DNA of 64,000 bases, taken from positions 1 to 64,000 of the forward strand of contig DAIOEN010000006.1 in assembly GCA_036746235.1 (NCBI GenBank), written 5' to 3'. This DNA comes from CALARM01 sp036746235 (GTDB lineage: Bacteria; Vulcanimicrobiota; SpSt-956; JAKJGF01). Positions within the stretch are counted from its first letter, which is position 1, and each line of letters starts with the position of its first letter. Shown here in pieces: positions 49,542 to 58,900 of the stretch. The notes beneath the pieces were generated by a model, which worked only from the letters and a program-made list of their open reading frames with translations, made no database searches and had not been told where the DNA came from. Made by a program: the position numbers and the translations under genes.

Positions 49542-52292
49542 ATGAAAAATATTAGAAAATTATTTTTAACTATTATTATTGTCCTGACCTTATATTTCGC
49601 CATAGAACATTTAGTCTATTTTTATATAGACTGGTTATGGTATAACGAAACAGGATATACAGATATATTCCTTGTAATATTAAAATATAAAGTCCTTACA
49701 GGTTTAATCATGGGAACTGTCTTTATTATATTAATAGGAATTAATCTATATGTAATAAGAAGGTTATCTCCAAGGTTAGTAAGGTTTTCTCAGAGTAATA
49801 TCATAGAAATACTGGACAGCGGAGTTTTTGAAACACAATCAGTAAAACTTCTGATTTTAATAACAGGTATACTTGGTATCTGTATAGCTATGGAAGGAGT
49901 GAAGCACTGGCAGAATCTATTATTCTACTGTTACGGCCAGGATTTTAATATAAACGATCCTGTATTCGGAACAGATCTGGCCTTTTATTTATTTAAACTG
50001 CCCTTTCTTCAATATATATATTCATGGCTTATATTTACTTTTATAATAATCTTTATATCGATTATGTCTATCTATCTGTTTTATAAACTGATAAGATATT
50101 CTCCGAGTAATATACTCACCCTGTCAGGGAAGGTAAAAATACATCTTTCCATACTGGGAACCATCATATTTTTATTGAAAGCCTGGGGTATTTATCTTGC
50201 AAGATATGAATTACTTTATTCTACAAGAGGGGTAATTTATGGAGCTTCATATACGGATGTAAATGTTCAGATACCGGTAATGAATATAATGATTATCATG
50301 TCTCTTTTATGCGGTGCCGCTATCCTTCTTAACCTTTATATAAAAAACTGGAAGATCATTTTCTGGTCAATAATTGTTTATATCATATTCTCCCTTATCG
50401 GAGGTTCAATTTATCCCGGTCTTATACAGCAGTTTGTTGTAATTCCGAATGAAATAGGAAAAGAAAAAGAATTTATTAAAAGAAATATTGAATATACACT
50501 TAAAGGTTACGGTCTTGATAAAGTGATAGAAAAGGAATTTCCTGCCTATGAAAGTCTGACTGCTGAAAGTATATATAAAAATGAAGCAACTGTGAAAAAT
50601 ATAAGGTTATGGGATGGACGGCCTCTTCTGGACACTTATGCACAGCTTCAGGAAATAAGACCATATTATGATTTTGTAGATGTAGATATAGACAGATATA
50701 CGATAGACGGAGACTACAGACAGGTTATGCTATCTGCCAGAGAAATAGCCTATGATCAGCTATCAACCGGTGACTGGATTAATCAACATATAACATACAC
50801 TCACGGATACGGATTATGTCTGTCACCGGTAAACAGCATATCAAAAGAAGGATTACCGGAATTTTTCATAAAAGACATACCACCTGTGTTTACGACAAAT
50901 CTAAGGATAGACAGGCCTGAGATATATTATGGAGAAACAACGAAAAAATACTCCATAGTAAAAACAAAAGCCAGTGATAACATATACCAGGAATTTGACT
51001 ACCCTTCAGGAACAACAAATAAATACTGCACCTATCAGGGTTCAGGAGGTATAGCCATATCTTCTTTTTTAAGAAAGCTTGCCTTTGCCAGACACATTAA
51101 CTCACTCAAGATCCTTCTGAATAAAGATATAAAAGAAGACAGCAGAATAATGATTTATAAAGATCTGAGCACGAGACTTAAGAAAGCTTTTCCACTGTTG
51201 ATTTATTCAAATGATCCTTATATAATCATTGCAGACGGTAAGCTCTTATGGATCTGTGACGCCTACACAATATCAGATAAATATCCTTATTCCATGCCAT
51301 ATAATTTTCGTGAAGATTATAAAATAAACTATATAAGAAATTCAGTAAAAGTAGTAGTAAATGCCTATAACGGAAATATTGATTTTTACAAAAATGACAT
51401 GGATGATCCTGTAATAAATACGTATGAAAAAATCTTCCCCCATGTCTTTAAAGACATGTCTGAAATGCCTGAAACCATAAAAAGCCATATAAGGTATCCT
51501 GAAGAATTAATGGCCATACAGAGTAAAATATATTCTACATATCATATGAAGGAACCACAGGTATTTTATAACAAAGAAGATATGTGGAATATTCCGAAAG
51601 AAATTTCTGAGACACAGGAAGAGGAAATTAAGCCATATTATATTATAATGAGCCTTCCGGAAGAGAAAAAAGAAGAATTTATTCTCATGATGCCATTCAC
51701 ACCAATGAAAAAAGATAATTTATCTGCCTGGATGTGTGCCAGATGTGACGGAGAAAATTACGGAGATATAATACTCTATCGTTTTCCAAAAAAGAAAATG
51801 GTCTATGGTCCCGGTCAAATAGAAGCCCGTATCAATCAGGATACAGAAATATCAAAACAGCTTTCATTATGGAATCAGGAAGGCTCCGGTGTAATAAAAG
51901 GTAATCTTCTCGTAATACCTCTGGAAAATTCCCTTATATATGTGGAACCTTTATATTTAAAAGCGGAAAAAGGCCAGTTACCTGAATTAAAAAAGGTTAT
52001 ATTAGTCTATGGAAGTCAGATAGTAATGGAAGATAATCTTGAAAAAGCAATAAACACTATGTTTAATATCTCTGAAAACCATTTAATTCCTGTTACGGAA
52101 AAAGAAAAAACTATTGAAGTAATGGCAGGAGAAGCTCTGAAACATTATGAAAAAGCCAGGGAATATATAAAAAGCGGAAACTGGGCAGGATACGGTGAAG
52201 AAATAGAACACCTTGGCAGAATATTATCAGGTATGGTTAAAGGAGAAAAAGATATGAAAGAAAAGAAAGGAATTGAACATGATAAAAAATAA
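49542..52292 (+). CDS. UPF0182 family membrane protein
   Basis: The 916-residue protein has six or seven membrane segments in its first 310 residues and then a large extracytoplasmic domain (about 320-880). It keeps the UPF0182 marks: a family-like FYIDWLWYNETGY near the start, FVVIPNEIGKEKEFIKRNIEYTLKGYGLD, IRLWDGRPLLDTYAQLQEIRPYYDF, HITYTHGYGLCLSPVN, and LMMPFTPMKKDNLSAWMCARCDG. The function of the family is not known. The length fits (900-1000). There is no strong ribosome binding site; it starts 22 bp after surE. Its end overlaps the next gene by 14 bp. Confidence 0.93.
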   Translation: MKNIRKLFLTIIIVLTLYFAIEHLVYFYIDWLWYNETGYTDIFLVILKYKVLTGLIMGTVFIILIGINLYVIRRLSPRLVRFSQSNIIEILDSGVFETQSVKLLILITGILGICIAMEGVKHWQNLLFYCYGQDFNINDPVFGTDLAFYLFKLPFLQYIYSWLIFTFIIIFISIMSIYLFYKLIRYSPSNILTLSGKVKIHLSILGTIIFLLKAWGIYLARYELLYSTRGVIYGASYTDVNVQIPVMNIMIIMSLLCGAAILLNLYIKNWKIIFWSIIVYIIFSLIGGSIYPGLIQQFVVIPNEIGKEKEFIKRNIEYTLKGYGLDKVIEKEFPAYESLTAESIYKNEATVKNIRLWDGRPLLDTYAQLQEIRPYYDFVDVDIDRYTIDGDYRQVMLSAREIAYDQLSTGDWINQHITYTHGYGLCLSPVNSISKEGLPEFFIKDIPPVFTTNLRIDRPEIYYGETTKKYSIVKTKASDNIYQEFDYPSGTTNKYCTYQGSGGIAISSFLRKLAFARHINSLKILLNKDIKEDSRIMIYKDLSTRLKKAFPLLIYSNDPYIIIADGKLLWICDAYTISDKYPYSMPYNFREDYKINYIRNSVKVVVNAYNGNIDFYKNDMDDPVINTYEKIFPHVFKDMSEMPETIKSHIRYPEELMAIQSKIYSTYHMKEPQVFYNKEDMWNIPKEISETQEEEIKPYYIIMSLPEEKKEEFILMMPFTPMKKDNLSAWMCARCDGENYGDIILYRFPKKKMVYGPGQIEARINQDTEISKQLSLWNQEGSGVIKGNLLVIPLENSLIYVEPLYLKAEKGQLPELKKVILVYGSQIVMEDNLEKAINTMFNISENHLIPVTEKEKTIEVMAGEALKHYEKAREYIKSGNWAGYGEEIEHLGRILSGMVKGEKDMKEKKGIEHDKK

Positions 52293-52818
52293 TAGATTTT
52301 TCTATTTACCTCTGTTAATCTGTATAATTTTTTTCTGCGGATGTGAAACGCCATTTGACGGTATAGACACTTCAGAAGTCAATAAATCACCGAAAGCCGT
52401 AGTATCTGCAGATATAACAGAAGGCGGTGTAAACAGATATCTCAGCCTTATGAGCCTGAACTATGGTGATACAGTTGTTACAGGTAAGTTTAATGACTGG
52501 CGTCCTGAAAGTAAATATAGATTAAAAGCAGGTTATCATAACGGATATGATTTTGCCGCACCGGCCGGTACTGAAGTTCCTGCAGGGTGGGAAGGTAAAG
52601 TGACAGAGATAATATACTGGGGATATGGAGAATTTGCTGTTAAGATAAAGAAAGGTAAACAGATGACACAGTACGGCCATCTGAATAGCCTGCGAGTCTG
52701 TATAGGACAGAAAATAACTACAGGTCAGACTATAGGAAAGATTGCAGTAGATCATGTAGATGTAAAGATGAAGATAAACGGGTATTTTTATGATTTTGGG
52801 AAAAGCGCTGACCAGTGA
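52279..52818 (+). CDS. M23/LytM-like peptidase domain lipoprotein
   Basis: The 179-residue protein has a lipoprotein signal (lipobox FFCGC). A single compact LytM domain follows: HNGYDFAAPAGTEVPAGWEGKV (the HxxxD half of the zinc site), YGHLNSLRVCIGQKITTGQTIGKI, and DHVDVKMKI at the place of the usual HLHFE. The second His of HxH is Asp, so zinc binding may be altered or the domain may be regulatory, as in NlpD/EnvC-type activators. I chose the ATG at 52279 with AGGA 7 bp upstream; a TTG lies at 52273. It overlaps the UPF0182 gene by 14 bp, so translation is probably coupled. Confidence 0.82.
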   Translation: MIKNNRFFYLPLLICIIFFCGCETPFDGIDTSEVNKSPKAVVSADITEGGVNRYLSLMSLNYGDTVVTGKFNDWRPESKYRLKAGYHNGYDFAAPAGTEVPAGWEGKVTEIIYWGYGEFAVKIKKGKQMTQYGHLNSLRVCIGQKITTGQTIGKIAVDHVDVKMKINGYFYDFGKSADQ

Positions 52819-52912
52819 CCAGTTACCAGTTACCAGTTATCAGTTATCAGTTGTATTACTATGTACAAATTACTGTTCACCGCTCACTGGTCACTGATAA
52901 CTGCTCACTGAA
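52808..52912. repeat. Long facing CAGTTAC/CAGTGAC arrays between convergent genes
   Basis: CAGTGAC, CAGTTAC, CAGTTAC, CAGTTAT, CAGTTAT, CAGTTGT lead into a spacer, then GTTCACC, GCTCACT, GGTCACT, GATAACT, GCTCACT. The two arms can pair over more than 20 bp with mismatches. It fills the gap between convergent genes and starts inside the last codons of the M23-like gene. Confidence 0.85.
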
Positions 52913-52913
52913 A

Positions 52914-55900
52914 TCACTCTTCTACATCGGAGGAACATCCATAGAGGAATCCTTTTTTTGTTCCTACAAGGATATAGCCGGAAGATATGGCAGGAGAAGA
53001 TAGTATTTCCCCTTCGAGAGAGACTACATAATGGGTAATATTCAATCCCTCTTCGGGGAGGAAATTTTTCGATGAATCAAGTTCTATAGAATAAAGCTTT
53101 CCGTCACCTGCACCGATATAGAGAGTGCCGTTGGCATAAACAGGTGATGAATTTGATGTACTTTCTATATTATATTCACGAATTCTGTTACCTTTCAGCA
53201 TATCAATAGTATATAAGGTTTTACCTCCTATTGATAAATAGGCAAGTCCTTCACCTGCAGCAGGAGAAGCAAGCAGTGATGACGGAGATTTAAATTCCCA
53301 CATTAAGGTACCCTGTTTTGAATTCCACGAGTAGAGGCTGTTTTCACAGACCAGTAAAACTGCATCCTGGTATATTACAGGGGAAGATTTAACAGGACAA
53401 CCTACATCATAATCCCATATTTTCCTTCCATCTTTAGCATCAAGGGCAAAAACTCTTTCGTTTTTACTGCAACAATAGACAATATCTTCACATACTGCCG
53501 GGGAATAACTGTTGTTTCCTTTAGTAATATATTCCCATATTTTCTGGCCTGTTCTTACAGAGAGAGCATAAAATGTTCCGTCTGTAGAGCCGAAATATAT
53601 ATTTCCATAGGCTACGGCAGGTGAAGAGGTTACAGGACTTGTGGCTTTAAATCTCCATATAAGGCTGCCATTATGTCTATCCAGAGCATAAATGTACTGG
53701 CCGGCGGTAAAAAAGACCCAGTCTTTTGCCACGGCAGGAGTCGAGGCCACAGATGCTCCTGTTTTAAATTCCCATAATTTCTCGCCATTTGCTATATTAA
53801 TGGCATATAATGTACTATCAAGAGAACAAAAATAAGAAATACCCTTATAAATAGACGGCGAAGCGTTTATTGCTCCTCTGGCACCAAACTTCCATCTTAT
53901 CTTCAGGGGAGGAAGTAATTCTGTTTCTTCATCATTAAACCCGTTATGAGTAAGACCTCCCATAACCATAGGCCAGTCACTGGTAAAGAAATCAACAGAA
54001 AGATCTTGATTAATAGAGGATTCTCCGTAGATTTCCACCTGCCCTTCTGGTTCAGAAGATGGTCTGTCAAATTTCACAGCCTTTTTTAATCGTGCAAAGA
54101 GACCTTTTTTTTTCAGACTATGTAATGGAGGAGCTTCAGAAATTTCTTCCTGTTTTATTTCCTGAGAAGGTGGTATACCGGAAGGAGCCATTGCCTCTTC
54201 GGGTAAATGTTCTGCAAGAAATTTTTCTATATCATCGTGACTCAAAACAAGAGTTGACCTTTCTGTTACAGGCTCCTGTTCCATAAGTTGTTCCACTTCG
54301 GCTTTTTTCCTCGAAAGTTCTCTATATTCTTCTTCCAGAAGCTTTTTTTCCTCTTCCAGGTTACTCAAATCATCTTCAAATTTAATTCTGTCCTCTTCCA
54401 GTCTCTTCCATTCCTGTTCTAACTGAGACTGTAATTCCTTTAATTGCATATTACCATACTGTTCCGATAGCTTTTCCTTTTCAATTTGAATAAATTTCCT
54501 CTGTTCTTCAAGCTCGATGAGGGAACTTTCAAGTTCTTCCTTTAAAATAAATATTTGCTGATCCTTATTTTTAATAGTATCAAGAAGATTATTTTCTCTA
54601 TTCTGTTCCTCTTTTCTTTTTTCAAGTTCCTTCATAAGGTACTTTAAATTTTCCCTTTCTTCTGCCAGTTCAATCCATGCAGATTCAAGTTCCCTCTTTT
54701 CTGCTTCAAGTGTATCAATATCAATAGCTTTCAATAATTCTCTATCTTTTTCCAGACAGGCCCTCTGGGCTTCTACTTCTTCTCTATTCTGAGAAAGTTT
54801 TTCCCATTCTTCTTCCAGTTCTGTCATATTATTTTCTTCAGCTCTTCTGAGTTCATCCCAGGCTTCCGCAATCTTCTGTTGTTCAAGAGAAATAAATTCT
54901 ATATCTGCCTTACCTTTTAGTTCCACGTCTTTCTCCTGAATTGAGGTTTTGAGGATTTGAAGTTCTGAAGATAAATCATTAATTATCCTGTCTTTTTGTA
55001 TCTTTAAATCTTCAAATGTCTCTTTTTCTTTCTCCAGTATTTCAATCTTCTGCCTCAGTGTATCATCAATTTTCTTCTCCTGAAGTGACGTTCTAAGTTT
55101 TTGAAGTTCTGTTTCTAACTCACTTATTATTCTGTCTTTTTCTCTCTTTAAATCTTCAAATGTTTCTCTTTCTTTCTCACTTTCAACCTTATGAAGAGTG
55201 ACATCAATTTCCTTATCCTGAAGTGACGTTCTAAGTTTTTGAAGTTCTGTTTCTAACTCACTTATTATCCTGTCTTTTTCTCTCTTTAAATCTTCAAATG
55301 CTTCTTTTTCTCTCTCCAGAATTACAACCCGTTCGTTAGTATCATCAGTAACACCGGCGGCTTTGTTCCGCATTTCTTCTAGTTCTTTATCTTTCCCGGA
55401 AAGTTTGGATTTTAAACCTTTTAAGAGTAAAAGTATTTTGGATTTTTCTTTCAAATAGTTATTTTTTTCCTGTTCCAGAGATTTTATTTCTTCCTTTCCT
55501 GCGAGGATATCTTTTCTGAGTGCTTCCATTTCTTCATACCTGCTCTGTTCAGTAATTTCCTCTGAAAGAGCCACTTTATCTGTTAATTCTCTGACGGTAT
55601 TTCTGACTTTCTCAAGTTCACTTGAAGCTCTGGCCAGTTCATTCTCATATGTTTCTTTTTCTTTATGTAAATCTGTTAATTTCTCCTGAAGTAAAAGTAA
55701 ATCCTTATTCTGTGCTTCAAGCTCTCTGATTCTATTATTACTCTCTTCCAGATGTTCCATAAGGCTACTATTACGGGATTTAATCTCCAGAAGTTCTGCA
55801 TCAAAAGAGGCCATATCAATTTCAGATACAGTACCTTTTTCCTGTAATTCCTGGTTAAGTCTGATTAATTCTTCTTTTTCAATTTCAAGAGATTGAACAG

Positions 55901-58900
55901 AAATAGTCATTTTTTTATTCTCTTCATTAAGACTGTTAGTCTTCTTAATAAGATCTATAATAGTATTTTTCTGCTTTTCATTATTTTTTACAAGTTCCTG
56001 CTTCTCCCTGTCAATGTCTCTGAGCCTTTGAACCAGCTTATCTTTATCTTCGCCCCCGGCTTTACTCTGTAATATCCTATCTTCTGTTTCTCGAAGCTGC
56101 TTTTCCAGAGTATCTCTTATTAATTCAAATTCTTCTTTTTCCTTTTCCAGTTCGGAAACTCTCAGACCTAACTGTTCTACCTGTAATAAAGCATCAATAA
56201 GCTTTTCTGACGATTTTCCATTATCATTTTTTTCTTTTTCAGAAAGACATAATTCATGTTCTGCCTTTAAATTGACCAGTTCATTCTGAAGATTTTCGTA
56301 ATCGGCAATCTTAATCTTTGCCTGATTAATAAATTGTTTTGCAACTGAGAATTCCTTGAGAATCCTTTCCAGCCTATCTTCCATACTGATTTTTTCTTTA
56401 TTAATCTCTGCAACATTTGTCTGTAGTATCTTTTTTTCTTCACGCAGTTCATTCAGCACTGCAACCAGTTGCCTGATTTTTTGAGATTGCTTATCATTAC
56501 TGCCAAGTAATTCTGCTTTTTCTTTTTCCACCCGCTCAAGCCGTGACTGTAAATCACCTGTAGTTTTATCGGAATGAACCAGTTTTTCCCTGAATTCATT
56601 TACTAAATTAAGTAAGGTTTCACCTTCCTCTTTATTGGCCTGAACATCTTTCCTCATAGACAGAGACTCAGAACTTACTCTATCAAGTTCATGAATAAGG
56701 TCCATATACTCCCTGTCTCTGGCTTCTTTCAAAGCAATCAGTTCTCTGTTATGTTCTTCCATATCAGCCAGCCTGGATTTATAATTATCAAGTTCACCGG
56801 TGATAAATACATTTTCTGTATTTAATCTTTCAAGTTCATGACTGAGATTTATACAGTCCTGGTCTCTCTTTTCTGTTATATTAAGAAGTTCTTTATTTTG
56901 TTCTTCCAGGTCCTGCAGTCTGGACTTAATTGTATCTACCTCTCTGGCTTTTTCTATAAATTTCTTTGATTCATCCAGCCTGGTTTTGAGATCCTGTACA
57001 AGTTTAACAAGAGCATCCTTATTCTTAATGGCTGTAGCAAGGTTCTTTTCCAGGTCATTCTTAGTCTTTGCTAAATCTTTTAACTGTTTTTTAATCTCTC
57101 CTATTTCATGTTCTTTTTCTTCATTGCTCTCTTCGGCATCATTTTTATTTTTTCTCAATTCCTCCGATTCTGCTGCAAGTTCTAATATTTTATTTTCTTT
57201 CTCTTTATTTAATTCCTGTAATGAGGTAAGTTTTTTAGAGAGCTTATCAAATTCATCAAGTTTCTGGAGTAATTTTTTGTTTTCTTCATTTTTATTTTTT
57301 CTCAATTCCTCCGATTCTGCTGCAAGTTCTAATATTTTCTTTTCTTTATCTTTATTTAATTCCTGTAATGAGGCAAGTTTTTTAGAGAGATTGTCAAATT
57401 CATCAAGTTTTTGGAGTAATTTTTTATTTTCTTCATTCTTTTTTGTAAGTTCCTGGGCAAGCCTTGCAAGAGAATTATTTTTCTTTTGAAGTTCTTTTAA
57501 TTCTTTTTTCAGATGTTCAATTTCTTCTGATTTATCTGTTTCAATCTCTCCGAGCTTTTCCATATATGATATGCTATTACTCTGAGTTTCTTTTAATTTC
57601 TCTTCAAGCTCTTCGAGTTGTTCTTCAAGAATAGAATTTTTACTTTTAAAGGACGAAAGTTCTTCTGTAAGTTTGTGATTTTTCTTATCACCTGCTTCTC
57701 TGAGAGTTTCAAGTTCAATTATCTTACTATTAAGTATTTCTATTTCATCAGATTTCTCAGTATCAGTACGTCTGACCATAGAATCTAATTTAACTTTAAG
57801 TTCTTTGAAGGATTTCTTTAATTTTACATTTTCTTTATCCTTTTCTACTATCTCTGTTTCAAGTTTTTCAGAGCTTTCTTTCAATATGTCTCTTTCATGC
57901 TCAATGGATTTGTTTTTCCTTTCGAGACTTCTTATCTGCTGACGTCTTTCTTCCAGATTTTTTAAGAGCAGTTGATGTTCTTCTTCAAGAAAATCAAGAC
58001 TTTCTGCCAGGTCACTCTTATCCTGGGAAACAGGTTTTATTCTATCTATTTTTTCAGCAAATTTAACCCTTGCAGAGTCCTCTATTACTTTAACATCGGA
58101 AGGAGACAATTCAAGTATTCTCTTTAACTCATCCAGGTAGACCCTTTCATCTTCACCGAGGAGACCATCACTCCAGCATGCTTCAAGGGCGTATCTATAG
58201 GAATTTCTTGCATGTTTTTTTGTTTCCCCTGCTTTTTTTGCTTCTTCCTGAATTTTCTTCTGTTCATCCTGTTCATGTACTATGCCTCTCTGAGGGATCT
58301 TTCTGATACCTTTTTTAATATCCTTTTTGCGTTTTTCTTTCTGCCAGTCAAGAAGTTTTATAACAAGGTTAATTTTTTTTTCTGAAGTAAATTTACGAAA
58401 AGACTTGATTAAATCTTTTGCATAATCCTGGGAGGTAAATTTTATGTCTCCCTGATAATTGGAATATTCCAGTGAACCGTCACCTGTTACCCTCCAGTAT
58501 AAGAAAAGCTGATTGCCAAAACCCTTCTGATACTCCTTAACAATAAAGAAAGGACTCAGATTTAAAACAGGGAAATTTTTATCTACTGTGGAACTCATAT
58601 AAACCTTTTCCTGTGCAAAATAATTTTCGGAATAATATTCAGTTTCTTCCAGGCTGAGAGCACCCACACAATCAATAATTTCATGGCGAACCTTACCTTT
58701 TTCATAGGCTGCTTTTTTCACATAAAACAATTTATAGGCAATAAGGAATTTAAGACTGGAAATAATATTATCAACGACAGGAATAAAGAGTAATAATAAA
58801 TCTTTTATCTGATTTATACTCAAATCCTCTCCGTGATTTTCTACAGCATCAATAAAATCAGGAATAAGGGCAAAAAATTCCGAAGGTGTCAATTCATCTT

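Noticed and set aside
56986..57489. 167-codon frame on the plus strand inside the coiled-coil gene, rich in Ser, Phe and Leu
   Set aside because: It is the antisense shadow of a Glu/Lys-rich coiled coil and has no start signals.
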